Counted from the first letter of the stretch, positions 26,602-36,349 are shown. The stretch: DNA of 64,000 nucleotides from Brevibacillus laterosporus DSM 25 (GCF_002706795.1 NZ_CP017705.1:2211001-2275000); one strand, 5' to 3'. The notes: a model not told the origin generated them from the sequence alone. Numbers and translations are program-made.

Positions 26602-27066
26602 ATGTTGCTGGGGATGCTGTTAAGTTTTATCATTACCATTGCCTATGCTATGTTGTTTAATGCACCAAAACGCACCATTCTTTTTGCTGGTTTAATTGGA
26701 ATGATGGGATGGAATATCTATAAAATATTGCCGATGTTTGGAGCTGAGCTTACTCTCTCTTCTTTTGCAGCGGGAACGTTTATCTCGCTAAGTAGCCGAA
26801 TCCTTTCTGTGAAGATGCGTGTTCCTTCTACTAACTTTAGTATTGCGGGAATCATTCCATTAGTTCCAGGTTCGACTGCTTATAAATCGATGTTGGCGTT
26901 CATCAATGCTGACTACTTGGAAGGAATTACGCTTGGGGTCAAGACGATGATGCTGGCTGGGGCTATCGCTTCAGGTTTAATACTTGGTCTCTCCATCTTC
27001 TCTTTATGGAAAGGAATCGTGGCGCGTTATGTACGAAAAGGTACAAAAGCGAATGGAGCAGGATAG
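26602..27066 (+). CDS. Threonine/serine exporter family protein, ThrE C-terminal part (DUF3815)
   Basis: This 154-residue membrane protein with about five helices is the second half of a split ThrE-type exporter; P-L-V-P-G-S-T-A-Y near residue 93 is typical. GGAGGGG precedes ATG 26602. The 3' end overlaps tilS by 38 bases, so the exporter pair and tilS are likely on one transcript. Function as amino acid exporter is inferred from the family only. Confidence 0.87.
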   Translation: MLLGMLLSFIITIAYAMLFNAPKRTILFAGLIGMMGWNIYKILPMFGAELTLSSFAAGTFISLSSRILSVKMRVPSTNFSIAGIIPLVPGSTAYKSMLAFINADYLEGITLGVKTMMLAGAIASGLILGLSIFSLWKGIVARYVRKGTKANGAG

Positions 27067-28459
27067 GCTGCTTTTGCCACATGAATCGATTGTGGTAGGA
27101 GTTTCGGGCGGAGTAGATTCTACAGCGCTGTTGCATATCTTAAGCAAAATGAATGAACAATATCAGTACGGCTGGAAGTTGTACGCTGTTCACCTGAATC
27201 ATGGGTTTCGTGGAGAAGAGTCTGACCAAGACGCCGCATACGTGGAGGACTTGTGTCATACATTAGGAGTTAAGTGCTACTCCTTCTATGAAAGCGTGCC
27301 TGATATAATGAAGGAAACCGGTCAAGGACCACAAGTTGCAAGTCGTGAACTACGCTATCAATACTATCGACAAGTGGCAAGAGAAGTAGGGGCTACTAAA
27401 GTGGCGCTTGCCCATCATGCTGATGATCAGGTAGAGACTATACTGTTCCGCATGATGAGAGGTACTAGTCTATATGGATTCACTGGTATGCCGCAACGTA
27501 GGTGGCTTCATGCAGAACAAGTCGAGTTGGTTCGTCCACTTCTGCACGTTTTCCGTGAGGAGCTAGAAGCCTACTGTGAGGCGAATAAACTGCAACCACG
27601 ACACGATAGTAGCAATGATTCGCGCAAATATAAACGCAACTTAATACGGCACGAAGTAACACCTCACCTGCAACAAGTAAACCTAAGATACAGAGAACAC
27701 GTGCTTCAGCTAGCGGAGATGGCAAGAGTGGATGACGATTACCTGCAAAAGCTGAGTCAAGAGGCACTAAATAGGATAATTGTACGGAAGGAATCTGACA
27801 AAATTATCCTAGATAGGAAGTGCTTAAAAACTTTTGACCTTGCTTTACAAAGGAGAATGATTCCTCTAATATTAAGTTATCTCGCAACTGAAACGGAGTG
27901 GTCTCTGCAGCATGTGGAGGCCGTTTTGCGTATCATTTTCGAGCAAAATCCTTCTGCAGTACTACATCTGCCCTCCGATATTTTTGTAGAGAGGGTCTAT
28001 GAGCAGGTATGTTTTCGTAGGAAAAAAGTAACTGCTCAAGGTTTATTCTGGCCGTATTCATACCCTATTACCATACCTGGTACGACATGGGTAGAAGAGG
28101 CAGGGATGTTCATACATACAAAACGGTATGATTCATTATCCGATTTACCTGATCTATCATCTTTATCTCCTTATAGTGCTGTATGTGACGCCGATGCTTT
28201 GGTAGGCGAATGCATCATCCGCAGTAGGATGCCGGGTGACCGTATTCAACTTGGAACGGCTACTCATTTTTACAGTAAAAAGGTAAAGGAGCTATTTATT
28301 GATGAAAAAGTACCAAAGAGCAGGCGTGATCGAATTCCTATCTTAGTAGTCGAGGGCCAAATTATTTGGATACCTGGAGTAAAGCGATCAACGCATGCCA
28401 TGATACATGAGAAATCGCGTGCATTTGTTATCATACAGGCGGATTTCAGAGAAGAGTAG
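27029..28459 (+). CDS. tilS: tRNA(Ile)-lysidine synthase
   Basis: TilS attaches lysine to C34 of the AUA-reading tRNA(Ile), changing its codon and amino acid identity; it is essential. The 476-residue protein has the PP-loop [10 protein letters not shown] (about 26-35), [10 protein letters not shown] (about 131-140) and, at the C-terminus, the substrate-binding TilS-C domain ([11 protein letters not shown]). ATG 27029 is preferred; it gives M-Y-E-K-V and overlaps the upstream gene by 38 bases. tilS-hpt-ftsH is the conserved Bacillales order. Confidence 0.95.
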   Translation: MYEKVQKRMEQDRLLLPHESIVVGVSGGVDSTALLHILSKMNEQYQYGWKLYAVHLNHGFRGEESDQDAAYVEDLCHTLGVKCYSFYESVPDIMKETGQGPQVASRELRYQYYRQVAREVGATKVALAHHADDQVETILFRMMRGTSLYGFTGMPQRRWLHAEQVELVRPLLHVFREELEAYCEANKLQPRHDSSNDSRKYKRNLIRHEVTPHLQQVNLRYREHVLQLAEMARVDDDYLQKLSQEALNRIIVRKESDKIILDRKCLKTFDLALQRRMIPLILSYLATETEWSLQHVEAVLRIIFEQNPSAVLHLPSDIFVERVYEQVCFRRKKVTAQGLFWPYSYPITIPGTTWVEEAGMFIHTKRYDSLSDLPDLSSLSPYSAVCDADALVGECIIRSRMPGDRIQLGTATHFYSKKVKELFIDEKVPKSRRDRIPILVVEGQIIWIPGVKRSTHAMIHEKSRAFVIIQADFREE

Positions 28460-28472
28460 CAGGAGGTTACAT

Positions 28473-29012
28473 ATGAATAATGATATAAAAGAAATTATGC
28501 TCACTAAGGAAGAAATTGATCAAAAAGTAAAAGAACTGGGTAAAATCTTAGCAGATGAGTATCGCGATAAGAATCCTTTGGTTATTTGTATCTTAAAAGG
28601 AGCCATTGTTTTCATGGCCGATCTTCTACGTGAGATGGATATTAAGTGCGAGATGGATTTTATGGCGGTATCTAGCTATGGCAACAGTACGGAATCCTCT
28701 GGTGTTGTACGTATCTTGAAAGATTTGGATACAACTGTTCAGAATCGTCATGTCCTAATTGTGGAGGACATCATGGATAGTGGCTTGACGTTAAGTCATT
28801 TAGTAGAATTATTGAAGCAACGTCATGCTGCCTCAGTGAAAGTAGTAACACTACTAAATAAACCAGAGCGCCGTAATGTAGATATTTCTCCTGATTACAG
28901 TGGTTTTACTATTCCTGATGAATTTGTGGTTGGTTACGGTCTGGATTACGCTGAGACCTATCGCAATCTTCCTTATATCGGTGTTTTAAAACCTGAAGTT
29001 TATTCGAAATAG
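28473..29012 (+). CDS. hpt: Hypoxanthine-guanine phosphoribosyltransferase
   Basis: HprT salvages hypoxanthine and guanine with PRPP; in B. subtilis it also interacts functionally with TilS and FtsH expression. The 179-residue product has the PRPP motif I-V-E-D-I-M-D-S-G (about 96-104) and the family Y-G-N-S-T-E-S-S-G flexible loop (about 69-77). ATG 28473 sits behind AGGAGG; the frame extended to 28407 overlaps tilS. It lies 13 bases after tilS. Confidence 0.96.
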   Translation: MNNDIKEIMLTKEEIDQKVKELGKILADEYRDKNPLVICILKGAIVFMADLLREMDIKCEMDFMAVSSYGNSTESSGVVRILKDLDTTVQNRHVLIVEDIMDSGLTLSHLVELLKQRHAASVKVVTLLNKPERRNVDISPDYSGFTIPDEFVVGYGLDYAETYRNLPYIGVLKPEVYSK

Positions 29013-29028
29013 ACAAGAGCTAGCTAGG

Positions 29029-29058
29029 TTGTGAATGGGTTTTACTCTATGCTAAAAT
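29029..29058 (+). promoter_or_regulatory. Possible ftsH promoter
   Basis: TTGTGA (29029-29034), 18-bp spacer, TAAAAT (29053-29058), about 37 bases before the ftsH start. Confidence 0.5.
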
Positions 29059-29094
29059 AATGGAAGTGTCTTTTTTCGTGAGAGGAGGTAAGCA

Positions 29095-31083
29095 ATGAAT
29101 CGTTTTTTTCGGAATACAGGTTTCTATTTACTGATTTTCCTTGTCACGGTAGGGATTGTGAATTTTGTCCTCTCCGGAACCGATAAGATGGCTCCAATTT
29201 CTTATCAGGAGCTACGTAATCATCTCAATCAAGACAACATTGCAGAGGCATCTCTTCGTGTTGAGGGTGGTACATATCGGGTAGAGGGTAAGCTTAAACA
29301 GACTCAAGCCGGTCAGGAATCATTCTATACCAATGCACCGATTTATGATGAACAACTAGTTAAACTGATCAATGATAAGATTGATGCTAAGAAGATTAAT
29401 AAGGTGGAGTATAAACCAGCAGAGGGTAACAGTATCTGGCTAACATTCCTAACTTCTATCATTCCATTCGTGATCATCTTTATCTTGTTCTTCTTCCTGT
29501 TAAATCAGGCACAGGGTGGCGGAAGTCGAGTTATGAACTTCGGTAAGAGCAAGGCGAAGTTATATAACGACGAAAAGAAAAAGGTTACATTTGAAGATGT
29601 AGCTGGTGCTGATGAGGAGAAAGCAGAGCTTGTAGAGGTCGTAGAATTCTTAAAAGACCCACGCAAATTTGCTGCTGTAGGTGCCCGCATACCTAAAGGG
29701 GTACTTTTAGTAGGTCCTCCAGGTACAGGTAAAACATTGCTTGCACGTGCCGTTGCAGGTGAAGCAGGCGTGCCATTCTTTAGCATTTCAGGTTCTGACT
29801 TCGTAGAGATGTTTGTCGGAGTTGGGGCATCACGTGTACGTGATTTATTTGAAAATGCAAAGAAAAATGCTCCGTGTATCATCTTCATTGATGAAATTGA
29901 TGCCGTTGGTCGCCAACGTGGAGCTGGTCTTGGCGGAGGTCATGATGAACGTGAACAAACGCTAAACCAATTGCTCGTAGAGATGGACGGTTTCGGAGCA
30001 AATGAAGGAATTATTATGATTGCAGCAACTAACAGACCTGACATTCTTGACCCAGCTTTGTTGCGTCCTGGACGTTTTGACCGTCAAGTTACGGTAGATC
30101 GCCCTGATGTACGTGGTCGTGAAGCTGTTCTGAAGGTGCATGCGCGCAATAAACCATTAGGCGAGGATTTGAATTTGGATATCATTGCTCGCCGTACACC
30201 AGGCTTTACAGGTGCTGATCTTGAGAACCTGTTAAATGAAGCTGCATTGCTTACAGCACGTAAAAATAAGAAGCAAATCGACATGCTAGAAGTAGATGAA
30301 GCAATTGACCGTGTCATTGCTGGTCCTGCTAAGAAATCACGTGTAGTCAGCGAAGACGAGCGTCGTCTTGTAGCTTATCACGAAGCAGGTCATACGATCG
30401 TTGGTTTCCATTTAAAACGTGCCGATATGGTACACAAGGTTACTATTATCCCACGTGGGCAAGCAGGCGGCTATACCGTTATGCTACCAAAAGAGGATCG
30501 CTTCTTTGCTACCAAAACAGATTTGGAAGACAAAATTGTGGGTCTGCTTGGTGGACGTGTTGCAGAGGAATTGGTTCTGGGCGATATCTCAACGGGAGCG
30601 CATAATGACTTCCAACGTGCTACAGCAATTGCGCGTAGCATGATTACCGAATATGGTATGAGTAATTTGGGACCAATGCAATTCGGGCAATCTCAAGGTC
30701 AAGTATTCTTGGGACGCGACTTTGGACATGAGCGCAACTACTCTGAACAAATCGCTTACGAAATTGACCAAGAAATGCAACGAATCATTAACGAACAATA
30801 TCAACGTTGTAAGGACTTGTTGATTCAATACGGGGATCAGTTAGAAGCGGTTGCACAAACCTTGCTTCGCGTGGAAACACTTGATGCTGAACAGATCAAA
30901 CAGATCATTGAAAACGGCAAGCTGGATAAAGAACCTGGAGAGGATGTAGTAGTAAACATTCAATCCAAGCCTGAAGAGCCAGTTAATCAAGTAACCATTG
31001 ATAAACTGAATCAAGAACCAAAACCAGAAGTTACAAAAACGGATGAAACACTTGACCATCCTGATAATCAAGAACCGAAATAA
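29095..31083 (+). CDS. ftsH: ATP-dependent zinc metalloprotease FtsH
   Basis: FtsH is a hexameric membrane AAA protease that removes misassembled membrane proteins and regulators such as Spo0E-type phosphatases in Bacillus. The 662-residue protein has two membrane helices (about 7-25 and 110-132) enclosing an outer domain, Walker A G-P-P-G-T-G-K-T (about 203-210), I-D-E-I-D-A-V-G (about 265-272), the arginine-finger region R-P-G-R-F-D-R and the zinc site H-E-A-G-H (about 427-431). ATG 29095 follows GAGAGGAGG. The terminator overlaps the stop, so it ends the tilS-hpt-ftsH group. Confidence 0.97.
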   Translation: MNRFFRNTGFYLLIFLVTVGIVNFVLSGTDKMAPISYQELRNHLNQDNIAEASLRVEGGTYRVEGKLKQTQAGQESFYTNAPIYDEQLVKLINDKIDAKKINKVEYKPAEGNSIWLTFLTSIIPFVIIFILFFFLLNQAQGGGSRVMNFGKSKAKLYNDEKKKVTFEDVAGADEEKAELVEVVEFLKDPRKFAAVGARIPKGVLLVGPPGTGKTLLARAVAGEAGVPFFSISGSDFVEMFVGVGASRVRDLFENAKKNAPCIIFIDEIDAVGRQRGAGLGGGHDEREQTLNQLLVEMDGFGANEGIIMIAATNRPDILDPALLRPGRFDRQVTVDRPDVRGREAVLKVHARNKPLGEDLNLDIIARRTPGFTGADLENLLNEAALLTARKNKKQIDMLEVDEAIDRVIAGPAKKSRVVSEDERRLVAYHEAGHTIVGFHLKRADMVHKVTIIPRGQAGGYTVMLPKEDRFFATKTDLEDKIVGLLGGRVAEELVLGDISTGAHNDFQRATAIARSMITEYGMSNLGPMQFGQSQGQVFLGRDFGHERNYSEQIAYEIDQEMQRIINEQYQRCKDLLIQYGDQLEAVAQTLLRVETLDAEQIKQIIENGKLDKEPGEDVVVNIQSKPEEPVNQVTIDKLNQEPKPEVTKTDETLDHPDNQEPK

Positions 31084-31111
31084 GAGCGCCGGATGGTGCT
31101 CTTATTTTTTT
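31080..31111 (+). terminator. Terminator overlapping the ftsH stop codon
   Basis: ATAAGAGC (31080-31087) pairs with GCTCTTAT (31098-31105), followed by TTTTTT; the 5' arm contains the stop codon. Confidence 0.88.
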
Positions 31112-31146
31112 CTCGATCTATTAATGACAACAGTGGGGGGATCAGC

Positions 31147-32043
31147 ATGAGTGTAGCAGATTGTAAAATCGTAGCGTTTGATATGGATGGGACCTTGTTA
31201 AATGGAGAAGCAAAAATTTCCCGAGAAACATGGAAAGCATGTGAAGAATTGCAACAACGAGGGGTAAAGCTTCTGCTATCTACAGGTAGACCATTTGTTT
31301 CAGCTCGTATCGCATCAGACTACTACCCTTTTGATGGTTATGTATGTAGTAATGGAGCCGCTTTGTTTACAGAGGATGGAACATTAGTAAAATATGCTGA
31401 ATTACCGAGAGAAGTTATTATTTCTCTTGTAGAAATAAGCAGACAAAAAGATATTTATTATGAGGTTCATGATCAAAACAGCAACCGTTGGATGGTTGAA
31501 GAAGATAAAGAACGTATTGGAGAGATGCTTTTCTCAGAACCGTTCATAACAGAGGGAATTACCTTAGAGCACACAAAACGTGAATATGCTAACCGTCAAT
31601 TTTCTTATAATGAATTAGCTAAGTTTATGCCCAAAGATGAGCTTGTAAGCAAAATTGCTTCAGGAGAATTTGTGATCAGCAAGATGTTTTTTTGGCATAA
31701 GGATACGAATGTGTTGAAATGGCTACGTGAACAGACGACAGAATTTGTTGGACAGGTGAGCCTAACTAGTTCTGGGCCATTTAATATGGAAGTGATTCCA
31801 CTAGGGTTGAGTAAATGGGTCGGATTACAAACCTTTATGCAGAAATGGAACGTGCCCGCAGCAGAAATTGCCGCATTCGGGGATGCAATGAATGACTTTG
31901 AAATCCTGTCTCATGTGGGTCACCCAGTTGTAATGGAAAATGCCGAGGATGAAGTGAAAAAGCTTGCGAGATATATGGCGAAGCACCACTGTGAGGATGG
32001 AGTGGCATGTTTTATTCGAGAATATATGTTGCCTAATCAGTAA
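31147..32043 (+). CDS. Cof-type HAD-superfamily hydrolase
   Basis: HAD phosphatases of the Cof/YwpJ type act on sugar phosphates, flavin or cofactor phosphates, often with broad specificity. The 298-residue protein has motif I F-D-M-D-G-T-L-L (about 13-20), motif II L-S-T-G-R-P near 46-51, a C2 cap, and motif IV G-D-A-M-N-D (about 242-247). ATG 31147 has a GGGGGG ribosome binding site; the frame extended to 31093 runs through the ftsH terminator. The gene has no equivalent between ftsH and coaX in B. subtilis. The substrate is not predictable. Confidence 0.9.
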   Translation: MSVADCKIVAFDMDGTLLNGEAKISRETWKACEELQQRGVKLLLSTGRPFVSARIASDYYPFDGYVCSNGAALFTEDGTLVKYAELPREVIISLVEISRQKDIYYEVHDQNSNRWMVEEDKERIGEMLFSEPFITEGITLEHTKREYANRQFSYNELAKFMPKDELVSKIASGEFVISKMFFWHKDTNVLKWLREQTTEFVGQVSLTSSGPFNMEVIPLGLSKWVGLQTFMQKWNVPAAEIAAFGDAMNDFEILSHVGHPVVMENAEDEVKKLARYMAKHHCEDGVACFIREYMLPNQ

Positions 32044-32073
32044 TCATTTTACAGTTAGCCCACCCCTTGCTAA

Positions 32074-32103
32074 TTGACAAATAGTCGATGGAGACAGTAC
32101 AAT
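32074..32103 (+). promoter_or_regulatory. Promoter of nadA
   Basis: TTGACA (32074-32079), 18-bp spacer, TACAAT (32098-32103), about 40 bases upstream of the start at 32145. Confidence 0.75.
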
Positions 32104-32144
32104 AGCGCCGAAATCGTCTACATCACCTAGCAGGGGGTAAGGGT

Positions 32145-33089
32145 ATGGAAGCTTTAGCTCTACAGAAGAAGAAGCAACGCGATGCCGAATTAAGAGAACG
32201 ATTGTTCCAGCTAAAAGAAGAACGCAATGCCATTATTTTAGCTCATTTTTACCAACGTCCGGAGATTCAGGAAGTAGCTGATTTTATTGGAGATTCCTTT
32301 GGACTAGCACAAAAGGCAAAAGAAACAAAAGCAGATGTTATTTTATTTTGTGGTGTGCATTTCATGGGTGAAAGTGCAAAAATTCTCAATCCCAACAAAA
32401 CAGTTATCATTCCTGATGAGCGAGCTGGTTGTCCAATGGCCGATATGGTTAACGTGGAAGGATTGCGCAAAGTAAAAGCTCAACACCCCAATGCAAAAGT
32501 GGTAGCTTACATCAACACCTCGGCTGATGTTAAGGCAGAAACACATATCTGCTGTACATCCTCCAATGCACAGAGGGTTATCGAGTCGGTAGACAGTGAC
32601 GAGATTATTTGGGTTCCTGATAAAAATTTGGGACACTATGTGTCACAATTCACAAGCAAAAAAATGATTATTTGGGAGGGCTACTGTAACACACATGATC
32701 AGCTATCTGTGCAAGATATCATGCTGATGAAGGCAGAGCACCCAGAGGCGCTAGTGGTAGTGCACCCTGAATGCCGTCCAGAAGTTGTTGCATTGGCAGA
32801 CTATGTAGGTTCCACTACCGGAATATTGAAGTTCTGTAGAGAATCAAACCAAAAAGAATTTATCATCGGTACAGAAGATGGAACAAGATATATGTTAGAA
32901 AAGGATAGCCCAAATAAACAGTTTTATTTCGCTTCGAAGTATTTGGTCTGTCCAAATATGAAAGTAAATACATTGAAAAAGTGTGTAGAAGCTTTAGAAA
33001 CCTTAAAACCGCAAATTTATGTCCCCGAACATGTGGCAAATGCGGCACGGGCTTCGTTAGAACGTATGTTAGAGGTAGCTCCCGGCTGA
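32145..33089 (+). CDS. nadA: Quinolinate synthase
   Basis: NadA condenses iminoaspartate with dihydroxyacetone phosphate to quinolinate in de novo NAD synthesis and carries a [4Fe-4S] cluster. The 314-residue protein has I-L-A-H-F-Y-Q-R-P-E near the start, C-G-V-H-F-M-G-E-S-A-K (about 67-77), S-A-D-V-K-A and H-P-E-C-R-P (about 206-211), the last two with cluster-binding or substrate residues. ATG 32145 follows CAGGGGGT. Its partner genes nadB and nadC are about 6.8 kb downstream rather than adjacent; nadA has its own promoter and terminator. Confidence 0.96.
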   Translation: MEALALQKKKQRDAELRERLFQLKEERNAIILAHFYQRPEIQEVADFIGDSFGLAQKAKETKADVILFCGVHFMGESAKILNPNKTVIIPDERAGCPMADMVNVEGLRKVKAQHPNAKVVAYINTSADVKAETHICCTSSNAQRVIESVDSDEIIWVPDKNLGHYVSQFTSKKMIIWEGYCNTHDQLSVQDIMLMKAEHPEALVVVHPECRPEVVALADYVGSTTGILKFCRESNQKEFIIGTEDGTRYMLEKDSPNKQFYFASKYLVCPNMKVNTLKKCVEALETLKPQIYVPEHVANAARASLERMLEVAPG

Positions 33090-33126
33090 TCCAATCGTAA
33101 AAAATAACAGAGGTTGAAGATAAACA

Positions 33127-33157
33127 AAAGTCTGCGCCAAATGAGCGTAGACTTTTT
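33127..33157 (+). terminator. Terminator after nadA
   Basis: AAAGTCTGCGC (33127-33137) pairs with GCGTAGACTTT (33145-33155) with one mismatch, then TTTTTG counting the arm. An outer CCAATCGTA/TACGATTGG repeat (from 33091 and ending at 33167) encloses it. Confidence 0.85.
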
Positions 33158-33249
33158 GTACGATTGGGAAGTATTGTTCTATCTGCTCTGGTTAGTGGGA
33201 ACGTACTCATGGATAGAACAATCGGAAAATATAGTAATCATTTCATCTT

Positions 33250-33780
33250 TTAAGCAGTAGGCATAGGAGTAGGTGTTGGGTCCGCATAGCCTTTGCTAAA
33301 GTTTTCGTCAATATATGTACGAATTTCAAGCGTAGTTTTACCTTCCTGCATCATTTTAGCAGAGGTAATGGCGATATCCATACACGCTTTGCAACGAGTG
33401 CCGTGATCGTCCCATGTGACAGAACCATCTTCCTTCACTTCTTTTATAAAACAGTTTCCGTTGTGTTGATGACCAGCAAATTCTCCACATCCACAGTAAC
33501 AGGGAATGGACTGAAGCAAGTCATTATGATCTGCTGCGATTCGATAGACATCTTTAATATTTGGGTCAACCGTATCCAGAAAAGTCGGGAGAGTGGAGAT
33601 AGAGGTGGTTAGCTCCTGTAAATCGCCATTGGGTGCGTGTGCCGTATGGGGTGCGTTAGAGGTCTGTTCTTGGCTCGTAGCCTGAGAAGATGAAGATGTT
33701 CCTACCGAACTACCATTGGCGCATCCTGTGAGCAATGCGATACCAAGGATTGAGAGAGACAATAGTTTTGCCATTTTCAC
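33250..33780 (-). CDS. PCYCGC-motif lipoprotein
   Basis: The 176-residue protein has a lipoprotein signal ending L-L-T-G-C (Cys about residue 19), a Ser/Thr/Gln-rich linker and a domain with P-C-Y-C-G-C-G-E-F (about 94-102), H-Q-H-N-G-N-C-F, and C-K-A-C-M, that is a cluster of Cys and His typical for the PCYCGC family found in Bacillales. The function of that family is not established; a metal-binding role is suggested by the Cys/His pattern. It is transcribed away from znuA, sharing the 210-bp region that holds Zur-box-like sequences. The tail is Pro/Thr-rich. Confidence 0.85.
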   Translation of the reverse strand: MKMAKLLSLSILGIALLTGCANGSSVGTSSSSQATSQEQTSNAPHTAHAPNGDLQELTTSISTLPTFLDTVDPNIKDVYRIAADHNDLLQSIPCYCGCGEFAGHQHNGNCFIKEVKEDGSVTWDDHGTRCKACMDIAITSAKMMQEGKTTLEIRTYIDENFSKGYADPTPTPMPTA

Positions 33781-33851
33781 GTAAATTCCCCCCTTATTTT
33801 CCCTTGATTATACCATAAGCTATTCACAGGGCTGTAGATGCTGATATTAAA

Positions 33852-33866
33852 TCGTAATGGTTCTTG
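33852..33866 (+). promoter_or_regulatory. Half-conserved Zur-box-like site before znuA
   Basis: TCGTAAT (33852-33858) is a perfect left half of the Bacillus Zur box TCGTAAT-N-ATTACGA, but the right half GTTCTTG is poor. Confidence 0.35.
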
Positions 33867-33895
33867 TTTACAAATTGCTTGCATATAAGTATAAT
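33867..33895 (+). promoter_or_regulatory. Sigma-A promoter of znuA
   Basis: TTTACA (33867-33872), 17-bp spacer, TATAAT (33890-33895). Zur-box-like sites lie on both sides. Confidence 0.75.
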
Positions 33896-33907
33896 GAGAG
33901 AGGCAAA

Positions 33908-33922
33908 TAGGAATCATTACGA
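33908..33922 (+). promoter_or_regulatory. Zur-box-like operator downstream of the znuA -10 box
   Basis: TAGGAAT-C-ATTACGA matches the consensus TCGTAAT-N-ATTACGA at 12 of 14 positions, with a perfect right half. It lies 13 bases after the -10 box, where a repressor would block transcription. Confidence 0.6.
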
Positions 33923-33990
33923 ATTATAGTAATATAATAAGAAACATAAACACAAATACAGACAGAGAAGAGAGCATGGAGGAGGACTAT

Positions 33991-34977
33991 ATGTTACAGT
34001 TCGTTAAAAAATGGGGAGTTATTTTAGGCGTGGCAAGTATGGCTTTGTTTGCAAGTGGATGTGGCAATACCAATATAGCAAGTTCAGTACAAGAGAGTGG
34101 AAAACTTTCTGTTTATACAACTATATATCCATTGTATTATGTAGCAGATCGAATTGGTGGGGAGTATGTTTCCATTAAGAACGTTGTTCCGGCTGGAGTC
34201 GAACCACATGATTATGAACCGACTGCTCAGGATATGGTGGCCATCTCTAAGGCTAATGTTTTAATTTATAATGGTGGCGGTTTAGAGGCATGGGTAGAGA
34301 AAGCTGTAAAGAGTCTGAATCAAGCTAATTTACTTGCCGTAAATACGACAGAAGGTCTTACGCTTCTAGCCTCAGAGGGAGACGATCATCATCATGAAGC
34401 AGATCATGGGCATGAAGGAGAATCAGCTGGACATGAGCATGAGCATGATCACGGGGAGTTTGACCCACATGTATGGCTTGACCCGACAATGCTAGAGAAG
34501 CAAGCTGCTCAGGTGAAGGATGCATTTGTTAAGGCAGATCAGGCACATAAGGAACAATTTGAACAAAATTATAAAGTGCTAGTAGATGATTTGAAAAAAC
34601 TGGATCAGGATTTTAAAACAATGGTAGAACAATCATCTAAGAAGGAAATTTTAGTTTCACATAAGGCTTTTACGTATCTAGCTTCTCGTTATGGACTTGA
34701 GCAAATTGCGATTTCTGGTGTTTCTCCTGATGATGAGCCATCACCTGCTGAGCTAAAGAATCTAGTGGAGAAGGTAAAACAAAAAGGTATTAAATATGTC
34801 ATGTTTGAAACATTAGCCTCTCCAAAAGTAGCGGAAGTAATCGCACGTGAAACAAAAGCGCAAACAGCGATATTAAATCCTTTAGAAGGATTGACGTCAG
34901 AAGAACAAACAGCGGGCAAAGACTACATCTCCATTATGCGTGAAAACTTGGAAGTTTTACGCCAGGCCCTACGATAA
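33991..34977 (+). CDS. znuA: Zinc ABC transporter substrate-binding lipoprotein
   Basis: ZnuA/AdcA-type proteins (cluster A-I) bind zinc outside the membrane for the ZnuBC permease. The 328-residue protein has a lipobox-like A-S-G-C (about 25-28), T-T-I-Y-P-L-Y-Y and G-V-E-P-H-D-Y-E-P (first His ligand, about 73), a His/Glu-rich loop (about 134-160, with H-H-H and H-E-H-E-H-D-H) and D-P-H-V-W-L-D-P after it. A His-rich loop is characteristic of zinc rather than manganese binders. ATG 33991 follows GGAGGACT. Znu permease genes start 600 bp downstream, beyond an oppositely oriented regulator. Confidence 0.93.
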   Translation: MLQFVKKWGVILGVASMALFASGCGNTNIASSVQESGKLSVYTTIYPLYYVADRIGGEYVSIKNVVPAGVEPHDYEPTAQDMVAISKANVLIYNGGGLEAWVEKAVKSLNQANLLAVNTTEGLTLLASEGDDHHHEADHGHEGESAGHEHEHDHGEFDPHVWLDPTMLEKQAAQVKDAFVKADQAHKEQFEQNYKVLVDDLKKLDQDFKTMVEQSSKKEILVSHKAFTYLASRYGLEQIAISGVSPDDEPSPAELKNLVEKVKQKGIKYVMFETLASPKVAEVIARETKAQTAILNPLEGLTSEEQTAGKDYISIMRENLEVLRQALR

Positions 34978-34992
34978 GCTTAAATAAAGATC

Positions 34993-35024
34993 GCCGCTCC
35001 TTGATTGGGGCGGCGGTTTCTTTC
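34993..35024 (+). terminator. Terminator after znuA
   Basis: GCCGCTCC (34993-35000) pairs with GGGGCGGC (35007-35014) with one G-U pair, followed by GGTTTCTTTC. It lies just before the 3' end of the convergent regulator gene. Confidence 0.8.
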
Positions 35025-35034
35025 AGCAATACAG

Positions 35035-35412
35035 TTATTTGTGTTCATTCGCATGCTCAACTCCTGCGTTTATCAGCATACGAACATGATCATCATCCAA
35101 AGAGTAGTACACCATTTTCCCTACCTTGCGATATTTAGCCAAGCCCATATTCCGTAGTAGTCGGAGATGATGAGAAGCGGTCGCCATGCTAATCCCAATT
35201 ACGGCTGCAACATCACATACACAGAGTTCATCTTCGAGGGAGAGGGCATAAATAATTTTGGAGCGAGTATCATCAGCTAAGGCCTTAAACAAAGGGGCTA
35301 CTCCATCTGCCTCTTTTATTCTCGGTTTTAATTGATTTACTTTCTCGACTTCAACGCATTCTATCTCGCATACGTCTTTTTCCGTTTGATCTTCATAAGC
35401 CAAAGTGCTCAC
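35035..35412 (-). CDS. ArsR-family metal-responsive repressor (CadC-like)
   Basis: CadC/SmtB-type repressors dissociate from DNA when they bind Cd, Pb or Zn. The 125-residue protein has the CadC N-terminal pair V-C-E-I-E-C (Cys 15 and 19), E-L-C-V-C-D (Cys 64 and 66) that completes the soft-metal site, the recognition helix A-T-A-S-H-H-L-R-L-L (about 77-86), and the alpha-5 zinc ligands Asp107, His109, His120 and Glu123 in CadC spacing. Thus both metal sites look intact. It stands between znuA and znuC on the opposite strand, with no cadA-type efflux gene nearby. Its target promoters are unknown; self-control is likely. Confidence 0.88.
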   Translation of the reverse strand: MSTLAYEDQTEKDVCEIECVEVEKVNQLKPRIKEADGVAPLFKALADDTRSKIIYALSLEDELCVCDVAAVIGISMATASHHLRLLRNMGLAKYRKVGKMVYYSLDDDHVRMLINAGVEHANEHK

Positions 35413-35533
35413 CTCTTCCTTTCTTTATTATAGAAAACGAAAAGCTACTTCACAAGGATAGGAGAAAAGAGACAAAGAGACTGGTGAAAGCCTTGAGTCC
35501 CTGCCCATTTCATAGTACCATGATAGTATTAAA

Positions 35534-35548
35534 TAAGAATTATTACGA
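35534..35548 (+). promoter_or_regulatory. Zur-box-like operator before znuC
   Basis: TAAGAAT-T-ATTACGA matches the Zur consensus at 11 of 14 positions with a perfect right half, about 28 bases before the znuC start. Confidence 0.55.
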
Positions 35549-35575
35549 TTATGCCACAGTTAGGAAGTTGATTAT

Positions 35576-36349
35576 ATGCACAATGCAAAAAATCATACAA
35601 GTGTAGTTTCTCTGAAATCCGTGTCTTTTCGTTACGAAGATGGAAAAACGGTGCTGGAAGATATAGATTTTTCAATGGAAAAGGGCGATTTTGTAGGTAT
35701 TGTTGGTCCAAATGGTTCGGGGAAATCAACATTAATGAAATTAATTTTAGGTTTGATTTTACCTACTAAAGGAGAGATTAAGCTTTTCGGACAGCCGATC
35801 CAAAAATTTAAGGATTGGACAAAGATTGGCTATGTTGCTCAACAAGCAGCTCATGGAGCGAGTGGATTTCCGGCGACTGTACGTGAAGTAGTAGCTTCGG
35901 GGCTGGTAGGTAAAGTAGGGTTGTTTCGGCGATTGTCTTCTGATCACTATCAGCAGGTATCCAATGTAATTAAGCGTGTTGGTTTGTCTGCGAAGGAAAA
36001 TGAGCGCATTAGCAACTTATCTGGTGGACAGCTACAGCGGGTGTTTATCGCTCGTGCTTTGGTAGCAGAGCCAGAACTCTTGATACTAGATGAGCCAACA
36101 GTAGGGGTAGATCAAGAATCTATTGAGCAATTTTATCAGCTCTTGCGTTCGCTTAAAGAGGATACAGGGATGACAATGATGATCGTAAGCCATGATGTTG
36201 GCGTCATGATTGAATGGGTAAATAAAGTAGCTTGTTTACAACGTCGTTTACATTTTCATGGCACAGCAGAAGAGTTCGAACATAAACAGGAGCAAATTTT
36301 TCAATCGATGTACGGTGAGAGCGTGCGGCTTTTAACCCATCATCATTAA
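35576..36349 (+). CDS. znuC: Zinc ABC transporter ATP-binding protein
   Basis: The 257-residue ATPase of a metal ABC importer: Walker A G-P-N-G-S-G-K-S-T (about 43-51), signature L-S-G-G-Q-L-Q-R-V (about 148-156), Walker B L-L-I-L-D-E-P (about 166-172) and switch histidine V-S-H-D. It ends in a His-rich tip (T-H-H-H). It is followed by znuB at 36 bases and then zur, so the three form an operon, likely repressed by Zur through the site upstream. Confidence 0.93.
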   Translation: MHNAKNHTSVVSLKSVSFRYEDGKTVLEDIDFSMEKGDFVGIVGPNGSGKSTLMKLILGLILPTKGEIKLFGQPIQKFKDWTKIGYVAQQAAHGASGFPATVREVVASGLVGKVGLFRRLSSDHYQQVSNVIKRVGLSAKENERISNLSGGQLQRVFIARALVAEPELLILDEPTVGVDQESIEQFYQLLRSLKEDTGMTMMIVSHDVGVMIEWVNKVACLQRRLHFHGTAEEFEHKQEQIFQSMYGESVRLLTHHH

